From Comamonadaceae bacterium (GTDB lineage Bacteria > Pseudomonadota > Gammaproteobacteria > Burkholderiales > Burkholderiaceae_C), in contig CANBWK010000001.1 of the NCBI GenBank assembly GCA_947373105.1, forward strand, positions 1 to 64,000: DNA of 64,000 nucleotides, read 5' to 3'. Below the pieces are notes generated by a model. That model saw only the letters and a program-made list of their open reading frames with translations. It searched no databases and was not told the origin of the DNA. A program made the position numbers and the translations under genes. Shown piece after piece: positions 36,680 through 46,985 of the stretch. Each line of letters starts with the position of its first letter. Positions within the stretch are counted from its first letter, which is position 1.

Positions 36680-37483
36680 ATGCGTGGTTTCAGATTATCG
36701 GTGGTCCCTACAGGCTTGACATTTTTGGTCGCACTAGTGTTGACGGCATGTTCTTCCACGCCAACAGACAACACGGCCAGTTGGTCAACAGATAAGCTTT
36801 ATAACGAAGCCAAAGATGAAACCAAAGCAGGAGCTTGGGACAAGGCCATTGGCTTATTTGACAAGTTAGAAGGCCGAGCTGCAGGTACCACACTGTCACA
36901 ACAAGCCCAACTTGAAAAAGCGTTTGCCCAGTACAAGACCGGTGACAAAATTCAGGCGATCGCCACTTTGGATCGCTTCCTGAAGCTGCACCCTGCAAGT
37001 CCTGCCATCGATTACGCCCTGTACTTGAAAGGCCTGGTCAACTTCAATGACAACTTAGGCCTGTTCTCATTCATCACACGACAGGACCTTTCTGAGCGAG
37101 ACCAAAAAGCGGCCAAGGACTCCTATGAAGCCTTTCGTGAATTGGTGAGCCGATTCCCAGAATCCAAATACACCCCCGATGGCCGTCAGCGCATGACCTA
37201 TATTGTCAATTCGCTGGCATCATACGAAGTTCATGTGGCCCGGTATTACTTCAGCCGAGGTGCTTATGTGGCCGCAATCAACCGTGCTCAGTTGGCCATT
37301 TCTGACTTTCAGGGTGTACCCGCTGTTGAAGAGGCATTGGGCATTTTGATTCAATCCTACGATGCATTGGGCTTGATCGAATTACGAAATGACAGCCGAC
37401 GCGTACTTGAGCAAAGTTTTCCACAGTCAGCGTTGCAAGGCAAAGGCCGTAACGATGTCAAAGCTTGGTGGAAGTTTTGGTAA
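36680..37483 (+). CDS. bamD: Outer membrane assembly lipoprotein BamD
   Basis: Lipobox LVLTAC; LYNEAKDETKAGAWDKAIGLFDKLE TPRs; divergent from rluD. Confidence 0.93.
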   Translation: MRGFRLSVVPTGLTFLVALVLTACSSTPTDNTASWSTDKLYNEAKDETKAGAWDKAIGLFDKLEGRAAGTTLSQQAQLEKAFAQYKTGDKIQAIATLDRFLKLHPASPAIDYALYLKGLVNFNDNLGLFSFITRQDLSERDQKAAKDSYEAFRELVSRFPESKYTPDGRQRMTYIVNSLASYEVHVARYYFSRGAYVAAINRAQLAISDFQGVPAVEEALGILIQSYDALGLIELRNDSRRVLEQSFPQSALQGKGRNDVKAWWKFW

Positions 37484-39512
37484 GGCGCTCTAAGGCTATT
37501 TCGAATTCTTCTGAGGTTTGTAAAACCCGCATGGCTGGCAAACTGGACAGTAATCTTTTGCCGTAACCCATGGTGGCCAAGCGAGGATCGCACACGACCA
37601 AGATGCCTTGATCTGACTCGCTACGAATCAATCTGCCAGCGCCTTGCTTCAGCGCGACAGCCGCTTCTGGCAAGGAGTACTCAGCAAAGGCGCTACGCCC
37701 TCCCCGCTCAAGACGAGCGGAACGCGCCTCGACCAAGGGATCATTGGGAGGCGGAAACGGGAGCTTGTCTATGACGACCAACTGAAGTGCTTCCCCCGGG
37801 ACATCAAAACCTTCCCAAAAAGAAGCCGAGGCCACCAAAATACAACCGAGTTGCCCGTCCTGATCACCTTGCCTGAATCGCTCCATCAAGCGTCTTTTGG
37901 GGCCCTGACCTTGAACCAACACCTCAACTTGTCCTGAAAGACTGGCGTTTTCAGACAAGAGTTGCCCTATGTTGCGCATTGCCGCTAACGTGGTGGTTAA
38001 GACGAGGGTACGCCCTCTCAGTTTAAGCGCTGCAGGGCCAACCAATTCAGACACACAACGGCTGTGCGAGGCGTCGTTCGGCCTTGGCATTTGGCGAGGC
38101 ACGTAAACCCCCGCTTGACCAGCATAGTCAAACGGGCTAGAAACCTGTAGCAGACGCGCTTGCATCAATCCGCATGGCTCAGTGAACCATTTCATTTGGG
38201 GGTCATCACCCAATGTGGCGGAAGTAAACACGAATGCTTTGCGATAGGCCCCCGGAGAAGAAGGCTCATCTTCAAATGCTTGTTCAATGCTATCTGCATC
38301 CTCAACGGGTTGTTTCCCTAACAACTGAGTTTGTACGGCCTCTGCGATGTCCAAAGGTGACTCTACCAAGCGCAATTGCATACCGACTTCAAGCCAACGA
38401 ACCGACTCTTCTGGGCACGGTTTTTCAAAGCGTCGAATAATTTGAAGTACTGATGAAAATCTCTCATAAAGCCTGACAAAATCAGGTGCCAATTCAGCCA
38501 CCGTTTCAAGTGACTGCATACATGCATTGCAAGCGGATTGAACGTCCGCTAATCCTTGTTCCCAGTGTTGAGAGTTGAGACCTGACGGCTCAACATCCGT
38601 CCACCGCAAACGGCTTCCAGCTCTGAACTCGGAGGCAGTCAATCTCAAATCGCGTGCAGTCTTTTCAAGGCCACCGACCAATGCAGACCAATCCGCAAGA
38701 CCTCTGGCTAGTTGCAAACCTTGACCCAGGAGATCTCTTCCCAGATCGATCAATTGGCCTGTGCTCAATTGTTGCCCGAGAAAATTAACCCCAATTTCAT
38801 TGAGTTGATGCGCTTCATCAAACACTGTCACGCGCACTGTTGGCAACAATTCGGCCATGCCTGACTCACGAACGTTCAAGTCAGCAAAGAACAAATGGTG
38901 ATTAATGACGACCACATCGGCTGCCAAGGCTTCTTTGCGGGCCATATTCACATGACATGCGCGAAATTTAGGACACTGAGAGCCCAAACAATTGTCGCGG
39001 GTTGAGGTCACCAATGGGATGACCGGCGAACGATCATCTAGCCCCGTTAATTCGGACAAATCCCCAGTCAATGTTGCATGAGACCACGTTTCTATTTTGG
39101 CCAAAGCATGTGCATAAACACGGTCAGCCGATTCATGGCCTTGCCTAGATTGCTCTAACCTTTGAAGGCATAGATAATTGCCTCGTCCCTTGAGTAAAGC
39201 CACCTTGACAGGCAAGCCCAGTGCTTGCGCCAACTTGGGAATATCTCGTGAAAAAAGTTGATCTTGCAAGGCTTTGGTCGCAGTGGACACCAAAGCTCGC
39301 TCTCCACTCAATAAAACAGGCACCAAATAGGCATATGTTTTCCCGACACCAGTGCCTGCCTCTACAACCAATTCTCCACCAAGTTGAACAACTTCAGCTA
39401 TCGCCATCGCCATGGCCGTTTGTCCTTCGCGCGGTTGAAAAACGGCAGAACTAGCGGCCAGCGCACCCTGCGCACTAAAGGTATGCGCCACTGCTGCGCT
39501 CAAGGCGCTCAA
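37458..39512 (-). CDS. DinG-like ATP-dependent DNA helicase
   Basis: RPxQ-type FQPREGQTAMAMAIAEVV; EAGTGVGKTYAYLVP; DEAH; Fe-S cysteines (DNCLGSQCPKFRACHVNMAR); GAGRLIRSESDQG. Confidence 0.9.
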   Translation of the reverse strand: MSALSAAVAHTFSAQGALAASSAVFQPREGQTAMAMAIAEVVQLGGELVVEAGTGVGKTYAYLVPVLLSGERALVSTATKALQDQLFSRDIPKLAQALGLPVKVALLKGRGNYLCLQRLEQSRQGHESADRVYAHALAKIETWSHATLTGDLSELTGLDDRSPVIPLVTSTRDNCLGSQCPKFRACHVNMARKEALAADVVVINHHLFFADLNVRESGMAELLPTVRVTVFDEAHQLNEIGVNFLGQQLSTGQLIDLGRDLLGQGLQLARGLADWSALVGGLEKTARDLRLTASEFRAGSRLRWTDVEPSGLNSQHWEQGLADVQSACNACMQSLETVAELAPDFVRLYERFSSVLQIIRRFEKPCPEESVRWLEVGMQLRLVESPLDIAEAVQTQLLGKQPVEDADSIEQAFEDEPSSPGAYRKAFVFTSATLGDDPQMKWFTEPCGLMQARLLQVSSPFDYAGQAGVYVPRQMPRPNDASHSRCVSELVGPAALKLRGRTLVLTTTLAAMRNIGQLLSENASLSGQVEVLVQGQGPKRRLMERFRQGDQDGQLGCILVASASFWEGFDVPGEALQLVVIDKLPFPPPNDPLVEARSARLERGGRSAFAEYSLPEAAVALKQGAGRLIRSESDQGILVVCDPRLATMGYGKRLLSSLPAMRVLQTSEEFEIALERLTKTSTKL

Positions 39513-39718
39513 GCAGGTTCCTTCGGCAAGAGAATTTGCTGCAATTGCGCAATACGATCACGTAGGATTAATTTTTGTTTTTTCAAACGCCGAATCTGTA
39601 AATCGTCAGTCGTCGGGTGAACGCTGAGTTGATCAATCAATGCATTCAGCTCAGCATGATCTATTTGCAGTGCAATGCACAGTCTCTGTGGAGATTGCAA
39701 ATCAAGGTTGACTGTCAT
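39509..39718 (-). CDS. YdcH-like (DUF465) small protein
   Basis: LQIDHAELNALIDQLSVHPTTDDLQIRRLKKQKLILRDRIAQLQQ; start at MTVNLDLQ. Confidence 0.8.
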   Translation of the reverse strand: MTVNLDLQSPQRLCIALQIDHAELNALIDQLSVHPTTDDLQIRRLKKQKLILRDRIAQLQQILLPKEPA

Positions 39719-40061
39719 TGGTAATTTCCAGCGGTGACTTTTTTGCATCCAGTCGATCAAGTCTATCGGACACAGCTTGCGCCCTTTTTGTAGCCCGTAA
39801 AGCATGCTCCTGCTGCTCAATTGGCACCAGTGCGCGGCGACGTTCTAGACGGGCTTCCTGGAGGCAGTCATTCACCATAAAAAGCTGCCAGCATTGTCTG
39901 GCCGTATGGTCATAACGTTGGAAAATAGATTCTCGCTTTTCTTGCAATAATTGCTGCTGTTGAACAGGCTCTAACGTATTTGCAGCTACCGACGCTTGTC
40001 CAGAAATTACAAACATAAGGATTTGAATCAAAAGCGTAAAACGAGATTTTCCACAAGTCAT
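39702..40061 (-). CDS. Putative exported protein, function unknown
   Basis: 119 aa with signal peptide (LLIQILMFVISGQASVA); ATGA overlap with zapE. Confidence 0.65.
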   Translation of the reverse strand: MTCGKSRFTLLIQILMFVISGQASVAANTLEPVQQQQLLQEKRESIFQRYDHTARQCWQLFMVNDCLQEARLERRRALVPIEQQEHALRATKRAQAVSDRLDRLDAKKSPLEITNDSQP

Positions 40062-41155
40062 GTGAGATCCGTTTCCACTGTTCTGTGCTCTAAGGCCAAA
40101 AATTGAGCGGATTGCATTTCATTCAACCGCGAAACAGTTCGAGGAAATTCATGAGCCAAGGGCCCGGCAACGTAAAGTAACTCGGGTGTCACTTGGGCAG
40201 ACATGATCAATTTCACATGCCGGTCGTATAGAACATCAATTAACCAGGTAAAACGACGAGCCTCAGAGGCCAAACGCGCAGGCATACTGGGAACATGACT
40301 TAAGAAAAGAGTATGGAACTGAGATGCAATTTCCAAATAATCATTTTGCGATCTCGCCCCTCCGCACAAAGTCTTGAAATCGAACCAGACCACGCCCCCT
40401 GAACGGCGCTTTGCATGAATCTCGCGCGCCTCGATGTGCAAAATAGGTTCTTCATCTTGGCCACTGGCAAGTCGATCAAAAGCTTGCGTCATTTCCAAGT
40501 CCGCAGCGGCACTCAAAGGGGTATGGTAAAGCCGAAGCATTTCCAATGTGCGCTGCCGATAGTCGACACCATTGTCAACATTGACCACAGCCATGCGATC
40601 ATTTAACAAGGCAATTGCTGGCATGATACGGTCTCGGTGCATACCGCCAGGATACAAACCATCAGGCATGAAGTTGGATGTCGTTACGAAACCCACACCG
40701 TTATCAAAAAGCGAAACCAGCAAGCGATGCAAAATCATGGCATCGGTGATATCCGCCACGTGAAACTCATCAAAACATATCAATCTATACCGCTTGGCCA
40801 TGCGTTTTCCAAGCAAATCCAAAGGATTGACAGTCCCTTGCATCAAGGCGAGCTCCCGGTGAACTTCGCGCATGAACTCATGGAAATGAAGCCGTGTTTT
40901 TTTGGCAATAGGCACTGAATTGAAAAAGCAGTCCATCAAAAAACTTTTGCCACGCCCCACACCTCCGTACATATAAACACCCTTGGGAATGACCGGGCGA
41001 TTAATTAATTTTTTTAAAGGATTGGAGCGCTTGGACTTGTAGGTAGCCCACTCATCAGCACAGAGTTGAAGGGCCTCAATAGCCTTCAATTGCGCGGGGT
41101 CACTTTGGTAACCTCGAACTTCAAGCTCGTTTTGATAATTTTTAAGGACTGACAT
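40058..41155 (-). CDS. zapE: Cell division protein ZapE (AFG1-like ATPase)
   Basis: GVYMYGGVGRGKSFLMDCFF...RLHFHEFMREVHREL...CFDEFHVADITDAMIL. Confidence 0.94.
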   Translation of the reverse strand: MSVLKNYQNELEVRGYQSDPAQLKAIEALQLCADEWATYKSKRSNPLKKLINRPVIPKGVYMYGGVGRGKSFLMDCFFNSVPIAKKTRLHFHEFMREVHRELALMQGTVNPLDLLGKRMAKRYRLICFDEFHVADITDAMILHRLLVSLFDNGVGFVTTSNFMPDGLYPGGMHRDRIMPAIALLNDRMAVVNVDNGVDYRQRTLEMLRLYHTPLSAAADLEMTQAFDRLASGQDEEPILHIEAREIHAKRRSGGVVWFDFKTLCGGARSQNDYLEIASQFHTLFLSHVPSMPARLASEARRFTWLIDVLYDRHVKLIMSAQVTPELLYVAGPLAHEFPRTVSRLNEMQSAQFLALEHRTVETDLT

Positions 41156-41187
41156 ACAGTACGCATTGTCTCTGATATTTCAAATGG

Positions 41188-41214
41188 AAAAGCCCACTGA
41201 TCAGAGCGGGCTTT
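41188..41214 (-). terminator. Intrinsic terminator downstream of lpdA
   Basis: Minus strand AAAGCCCGCT-CTGATC-AGTGGGCTTTT, 10-bp stem with one G-U pair and a following T run. Confidence 0.8.
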
Positions 41215-41237
41215 CGATGCACAAGGGCATGTTGCAC

Positions 41238-42665
41238 TTAAAAATTCAGAGTCCGCTTGTCAACTGCCAATGCGGCTTCTTTCATGGCTTCAGACAATGA
41301 AGGATGTGCGTGACAGATCCGCGCAATGTCTTCAGACGAGGCTTTGAATTCCATCGCAACCACAGCCTCTGAGATCAACTCAGAAGCCATTGGGCCCACA
41401 ATATGCACGCCCAAAATTTCGTCGGTCGTGGCATCGGCCAAGAACTTCACCATGCCGGTGGTGTCGCCCAAAGCGCGAGCACGGCCGTTCGCGAGGAACG
41501 GGAATGTGCCCGCTTTGTAGGCCACGCCATCGGCTTTGAGCTGCTGCTCGGTGCGGCCCACCCAAGCGATTTCGGGGCTGGTGTAGATGACCCAAGGAAT
41601 GGTGTTGAAGTTCACATGTCCGTGTTGGCCCGCAATACGCTCTGCCACAGCAACGCCTTCTTCTTCGGCTTTGTGCGCGAGCATGGGGCCACGTACCACA
41701 TCGCCCACCGCCCACACGCCGGCCACGTTGGTTTTGCAATCGCCGTCCACCACAATTGCGCCGCGCTCGTCGAGCTGCAGGCCAATAGCTTCTGGGTTCA
41801 AACCAATCGTATTGGCAACGCGACCAATCGAGATGATGAGCTTGTCAGCATCCAAGACAATCGCTTCGCCTTTGGCATTGGTGTAATTGACGGTGACGTC
41901 CTTTTTGCCGTTGACGATGTCGCCGACTTTCACGCCGAGTTCGATCTTCAAGCCTTGCTTGTCAAAAGCCTTTTTGGCTTCTTTGGCAATTTGCTCGTCC
42001 ACAGCACCGAGGAAGGTGGGCAGACCTTCGAGGATGGTCACGTCAGCACCCAGACGACGCCAGACAGAACCCATCTCCAAACCGATCACACCCGAACCAA
42101 TCAGGACCAGCTTCTTAGGCACAGCACCAACACGCAACGCACCGTCGTTGGACAACACGTTGACTTCGTCAAATGGCGTGCCTGGCAACGCACGGGCGTT
42201 CGATCCAGTGGCGATGATGATGTGCTTACCCGTGATGACTTCTTCCGCTTTGCCTGCCACGTTGATGTCGTGGCCGGCTTCGGTCGTTTTAACAAAAGAG
42301 CCGCGGCCGTGAAAGAAGGTGACCTTGTTTTTCTTCAACAAGTACAAGATGCCGTCGTTGTTTTGTTTCACCACGGTGTCCTTGCGCGCCAGCATTTTGG
42401 CAACGTCCATCTTCACATCCTTGGCGCTGATGCCATGGTCTGCAAAATGGTGGTTGGCATGGTCAAAGTGTTCGCTGGACTGCAGCAAAGCCTTGGACGG
42501 GATGCAACCCACGTTGGTGCAGGTGCCGCCGGGTGCGGGGCCACCGGCTGCATTTTTCCATTCATCGATACAAGCGACTTGGAAACCAAGTTGTGCAGCG
42601 CGGATGGCTGCGATGTAGCCACCAGGGCCCCCGCCGATGACGACGACGTCAAATTGTTTGCTCAT
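41238..42665 (-). CDS. lpdA: Dihydrolipoyl dehydrogenase (E3) of the 2-oxoglutarate dehydrogenase complex
   Basis: VVVIGGGPGGYIAAIRAAQLG; GGTCTNVGCIPSKALL; HAHPSLSEAMKEAAL. Confidence 0.97.
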   Translation of the reverse strand: MSKQFDVVVIGGGPGGYIAAIRAAQLGFQVACIDEWKNAAGGPAPGGTCTNVGCIPSKALLQSSEHFDHANHHFADHGISAKDVKMDVAKMLARKDTVVKQNNDGILYLLKKNKVTFFHGRGSFVKTTEAGHDINVAGKAEEVITGKHIIIATGSNARALPGTPFDEVNVLSNDGALRVGAVPKKLVLIGSGVIGLEMGSVWRRLGADVTILEGLPTFLGAVDEQIAKEAKKAFDKQGLKIELGVKVGDIVNGKKDVTVNYTNAKGEAIVLDADKLIISIGRVANTIGLNPEAIGLQLDERGAIVVDGDCKTNVAGVWAVGDVVRGPMLAHKAEEEGVAVAERIAGQHGHVNFNTIPWVIYTSPEIAWVGRTEQQLKADGVAYKAGTFPFLANGRARALGDTTGMVKFLADATTDEILGVHIVGPMASELISEAVVAMEFKASSEDIARICHAHPSLSEAMKEAALAVDKRTLNF

Positions 42666-42682
42666 GTTTTTTACGATCCGTT

Positions 42683-43921
42683 TTAAATGTCGAACAGCAG
42701 TCGGGCGGGGTCTTCCAGAGCTTCTTTCATGGCAACCAGTCCCAGCACAGCTTCGCGGCCGTCAATGATGCGGTGGTCATACGACATCGCGAAGTAGTTC
42801 ATCGGACGAACCACGACCTGGCCGTTTTCCACCATGGCGCGGTCTTTGGTCGCGTGCACGCCCAAAATCGCCGATTGTGGTGGGTTGATGATCGGTGTGG
42901 ACATCATGGAGCCGAAGGTGCCACCGTTGGAGATGGAGAACGTACCGCCGGTCATCTCCTCCATGCCGAGCTTGCCATCTTTGGCTTTTTGGCCAAATTC
43001 AGCGATCTTCTTTTCAATGTCAGCAAAGCTCATCTGGTCGGCGTTGCGCAAGATGGGCACCACCAGACCACGGGGAGAGCCGACGGCGATGCCGATGTCA
43101 AAGTACCCGTGGTACACGATGTCGTTGCCATCGACCGAGGCATTTAAAACGGGGAATTTTTTCAAGGCGTGCACAGCAGCCTTGACGAAGAAACTCATGA
43201 AGCCCAACTTGCAGCCGTGTTCCTTCTCAAAACGCTCTTGCATGCGCTTGCGCATGTCCATGACGGGTGCCATGTTGATTTCATTGAAGGTGGTCAGAAT
43301 GGCGTTGGTCGATTGCGATTGAAGCAACCGCTCGGCCACACGGGCGCGTAGGCGCGTCATGGGAACGCGCTGCTCTGGACGTTCACCCAAAACCACGGCA
43401 GGCGCAGCGACTTGGGGCAACGACTGGGTCGGCGCGCCAGTGGGGATCACAGCGGCAGTAGATTGAACACCACCCGCCACAGCGGACAGCACATCACCTT
43501 TGGTGACACGGCCGTCTTTGCCGGTTCCAGACACAGCGCCTACAGCCAGGTGGTTGTCAGCCATTATCTTGGCAGCTGCAGGCATAGCCACACCGGCTTT
43601 GCTGCTGGAGGCCGCTGCGGAAGCAACAGGGGTAGCAGCGGCTTGGGCTGTAGGTGTCGCAGCAACAGCAGATGATTTGCCATCTGTATCAATGCGGGCA
43701 ATGAGCTGTTCGGCCGCCACCGTGCCACCATCGGCAATCAGAATTTCGCACAACACGCCCGCCGCAGGTGCTGGCACTTCAAGCACGACTTTATCGGTCT
43801 CGATGTCGATCAAAATTTCGTCAGCAGCGACAGACTCACCGACCTTCTTTTTCCACACCAGCATGGTGGCTTCAGCCACGGATTCAGACAGCTGCGGGAC
43901 TTTAACTTCTACGATAGCCAT
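42683..43921 (-). CDS. odhB: Dihydrolipoyllysine-residue succinyltransferase (E2)
   Basis: Lipoyl motif [22 protein letters not shown]; catalytic [13 protein letters not shown]. Confidence 0.97.
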   Translation of the reverse strand: MAIVEVKVPQLSESVAEATMLVWKKKVGESVAADEILIDIETDKVVLEVPAPAAGVLCEILIADGGTVAAEQLIARIDTDGKSSAVAATPTAQAAATPVASAAASSSKAGVAMPAAAKIMADNHLAVGAVSGTGKDGRVTKGDVLSAVAGGVQSTAAVIPTGAPTQSLPQVAAPAVVLGERPEQRVPMTRLRARVAERLLQSQSTNAILTTFNEINMAPVMDMRKRMQERFEKEHGCKLGFMSFFVKAAVHALKKFPVLNASVDGNDIVYHGYFDIGIAVGSPRGLVVPILRNADQMSFADIEKKIAEFGQKAKDGKLGMEEMTGGTFSISNGGTFGSMMSTPIINPPQSAILGVHATKDRAMVENGQVVVRPMNYFAMSYDHRIIDGREAVLGLVAMKEALEDPARLLFDI

Positions 43922-43930
43922 AACAATTCT

Positions 43931-43962
43931 TTCTGTATTTCTGTATTTCTGTATTTCTGTGT
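43931..43962. repeat. Octamer tandem repeat (TTCTGTAT x3 + TTCTGTGT)
   Basis: Four consecutive 8-bp units directly upstream of the odhB start, in the odhA-odhB gap. Confidence 0.95.
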
Positions 43963-43975
43963 TCGATTCAACGAC

Positions 43976-46843
43976 TTATTTGGTCAGCACGAAGCCCTTG
44001 ATCTTGACGAAAGCACCTTCTACCAGCGATTTTTGCTGTTCTTGGTGCAGGTGCGAGTAACCCACGGCCGGCGAAGCAGATGCGGCGCGACCGGAGTAAC
44101 CGAGCTTTTGGTTAGGCAGCATGTTTTCGTGGATATAGTGCTGCACGAAGAACCATGCGCCCTGGTTTTGTGGTTCGTCTTGCGTCCACACCAATTCAGT
44201 GGCATTCGGGTATTTTTTAAGTTCAGCCGCGAATGCTTTGTGCGGGAAGGGGTAGAGTTGTTCGGCGCGCAAGATAGCGACATCATCGGCACCCAACTCT
44301 TCACGCTTTTTGACCAAGTCGTAGTACACCTTGCCTGAGCAAACCAATACACGTTTGACCTTGTCGGCTTTCAGCGCTTTGTTCTCAGGAATGATGGTTT
44401 GGAATGAACCCTTGGTGAATTCAGACACTGGCGACGTGGCGTCCTTGTTACGCAACAGTGACTTGGGTGTAAAGATGATCAAAGGCTTACGCAAGTCGCG
44501 AACCATTTGACGGCGCAAAACGTGGAAGATCTGGCTGGCTGTGGTGGGCTGGACGATCTGCATGTTGGTGTCAGCCGCCAATTGCATGAACCGCTCGAGA
44601 CGTGCAGAGCTGTGCTCTGGGCCTTGACCTTCGTAGCCATGGGGCAACATCAAGGTCAAGCCGTTGACGCGGCCCCACTTGACTTCACCCGAGGCGATGA
44701 ACTGATCGATCACCACTTGGGCGCCGTTGGCGAAGTCGCCGAACTGAGCTTCCCAAATGACCATCGTGTTGGGATCGTTGGAGGCATAGCCATATTCAAA
44801 ACCGAGCACCGCTTCTTCAGACAAGATCGAATCGATCACGGTGAAGGGCGCTTGGTTCTCCGCCACGTTTTGCAAAGCGACGTAGGTGCCGATATCCCAC
44901 TTTTCACGTTTTTGGTCATGAATCACAGCGTGACGGTGTGTGAACGTGCCACGGCCGCAATCTTCGCCAGACAATCTGACGGGGTAGCCACTGGCGACCA
45001 GCGAAGCAAACGCCATGTGTTCACCCATGCCCCAGTCGACAGGAATATCGCCACGACCCATGGCAGCGCGGTCGTCGTAAACTTTTTTGACCAACTGGTG
45101 TGGCGTCACAGAATCGGGAATGGTCGTGATTTTGGTTGCTAACCGCTTCCACTCCGCCATAGGAATAGCGGTATCACCAGCATCTGTCCACTTTTTGCCC
45201 ATAAAGGGAGACCAGTCCACAGTGAACTTGGTCTTGAAGTTGGTCAATATAGGATCATCAGTATGCTTACCAGCCTCCAAGGCCGCGCGGTAGGTTTTAA
45301 CCATGTCGTCGCCCAAAGTCTCACCTAACCCTTGTGCGGTCAACTTGTCTGCGAACAACTTGCGTGTGCCGGGGTGCGCTGCGATCTTTTTGTACATCAG
45401 AGGCTGGGTCAGAGCAGGGGTGTCTTGCTCGTTGTGGCCCAGTTTGCGGAAACACACGATGTCGAGCACGACATCTTTGCGGAACGTCATGCGGTATTCG
45501 AGAGACAGTTGAGTGGCCAAAACCACAGCTTCCGGATCGTCACCGTTGACGTGCAACACAGGGGCCTCGACCATCTTGACGATATCCGTGCAGAAAACGC
45601 TCGAGCGCATATCACGGGGGTCAGAGGTAGTGAAACCAATTTGGTTGTTCACAATGATATGCACCGTGCCGCCAGTGGCATACCCACGCGTTTGGGCCAA
45701 CGCCAGGGTTTCCTGATTCACACCTTGGCCGCCAAAAGCAGCATCACCATGGACCAATACAGGCAATACTTGACTGCCAGTCGGGTCTGCGCGGCGGTCC
45801 ATACGTGCACGAACAGAGCCCTCCACCACGGGGTTGACGATCTCCAAGTGCGAAGGGTTGAATGCCAAAGACAAATGCACCGGGCCACCCGCTGTAGACA
45901 CGTCCGAACTGAAACCTTGGTGGTATTTCACGTCGCCAGCCGTTAACTCTTCAGGCGCGGTATGGTCGAATTCCGCAAACAGATCAGCAGGCAACTTGCG
46001 CATAGTGTTGACCAACACATTCAAGCGACCACGGTGGGCCATACCGATCACAACCTCTTGAATTCCTGTGAGGCCTGCAGAATGAATAAGCTCATCCATG
46101 GCCGCAATGAAACTCTCACCACCCTCAAGCGAGAATCGCTTTTGACCTACATATTTGGTGTGAAGATAGCGCTCCAGACCTTCTGCAGCAGTTAAACGCT
46201 CAAGAATAGTCTTCTTCTTATCGGCATTGAAATTGGGTTTACTGCGAATGCTTTCCAACTTCTCTTGCCACCAACGCTTTTCACCTTGGTCAGTTGCATA
46301 CATGTACTCAGCACCCAAAGTTCCACAATAAGTTTCACGCAGGGCATTGAGCAGTTCGCGCAACGACATGTTCTTCTTGCCGAAAAATGTGTTGCTTGTG
46401 TCAAAAACAGTTTCTTGATCTGCATCAGTAAAGCCATAGAAAGAAGGCTCTAAGTCAGGAATACTGGGGCGTTCGGTGCGTTTCAACGGATCCAAGTCAG
46501 CCCAGCGCTGACCAACATTCCTGTAAGCTGCGATCAACTGCTGAACCGCTGTGCGCTTGCGACCCATTTCGACATTTTCGCTGGCCATAACAACTTTGGT
46601 GCCACCGGATTTGGCACGCTCAGCGAAGGCATTGATCACGGGTAAATGGGGTACATCTTTGGCATTGGAGCCATCGACAGCGGGCACATGCTGCAAGGCG
46701 TCAAAATATTCGCGCCAAGAATCGGGAACACTGCCAGGATTGGCCAGGTAGTTTTCGTACATCTCTTCGACATACGGGGCATTGCCGCCGAACAAATACG
46801 TGTTGCCTTGGTAGGCAGCATAGACGGAATTAGTCTCGCTCAT
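43976..46843 (-). CDS. odhA: 2-oxoglutarate dehydrogenase E1 component
   Basis: 955 aa; GMAHRGRLNVLVN; LSLAFNPSHLEIVNPVVEGS; HGDAAFGGQGV; LMLPHGYEGQGPEHSSAR. Confidence 0.97.
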   Translation of the reverse strand: MSETNSVYAAYQGNTYLFGGNAPYVEEMYENYLANPGSVPDSWREYFDALQHVPAVDGSNAKDVPHLPVINAFAERAKSGGTKVVMASENVEMGRKRTAVQQLIAAYRNVGQRWADLDPLKRTERPSIPDLEPSFYGFTDADQETVFDTSNTFFGKKNMSLRELLNALRETYCGTLGAEYMYATDQGEKRWWQEKLESIRSKPNFNADKKKTILERLTAAEGLERYLHTKYVGQKRFSLEGGESFIAAMDELIHSAGLTGIQEVVIGMAHRGRLNVLVNTMRKLPADLFAEFDHTAPEELTAGDVKYHQGFSSDVSTAGGPVHLSLAFNPSHLEIVNPVVEGSVRARMDRRADPTGSQVLPVLVHGDAAFGGQGVNQETLALAQTRGYATGGTVHIIVNNQIGFTTSDPRDMRSSVFCTDIVKMVEAPVLHVNGDDPEAVVLATQLSLEYRMTFRKDVVLDIVCFRKLGHNEQDTPALTQPLMYKKIAAHPGTRKLFADKLTAQGLGETLGDDMVKTYRAALEAGKHTDDPILTNFKTKFTVDWSPFMGKKWTDAGDTAIPMAEWKRLATKITTIPDSVTPHQLVKKVYDDRAAMGRGDIPVDWGMGEHMAFASLVASGYPVRLSGEDCGRGTFTHRHAVIHDQKREKWDIGTYVALQNVAENQAPFTVIDSILSEEAVLGFEYGYASNDPNTMVIWEAQFGDFANGAQVVIDQFIASGEVKWGRVNGLTLMLPHGYEGQGPEHSSARLERFMQLAADTNMQIVQPTTASQIFHVLRRQMVRDLRKPLIIFTPKSLLRNKDATSPVSEFTKGSFQTIIPENKALKADKVKRVLVCSGKVYYDLVKKREELGADDVAILRAEQLYPFPHKAFAAELKKYPNATELVWTQDEPQNQGAWFFVQHYIHENMLPNQKLGYSGRAASASPAVGYSHLHQEQQKSLVEGAFVKIKGFVLTK

Positions 46844-46932
46844 TTTTCGCTGACCTTCGTTTCCCTGGAGGAAACATTAGTTGGTTGATATGTACCTTCC
46901 GCGACACGGCTGAACCGATTGGCGGATGCGAC

Positions 46933-46979
46933 TGTGGCATGGGAAGGGCCGGAGTTACCCTGTCATTGTGCCATGGGAA
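46933..46979 (-). promoter_or_regulatory. Phased direct repeat at the predicted odhA promoter start site
   Basis: TGTGGCATGGGAA (46933-46945) and TGTGCCATGGGAA (46967-46979), 12/13 identical, 34 bp start to start. Confidence 0.4.
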
Positions 46980-46985
46980 CACCAA

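Noticed and set aside
41403-42686. 427-aa open frame antisense to lpdA
   Set aside because: Antisense shadow of a codon-biased conserved gene; His/Val-rich composition with no recognisable motif, and lpdA is certain on the other strand.
45332-45946. 204-aa ORF antisense to odhA
   Set aside because: Shadow ORF within a conserved gene; no motif.
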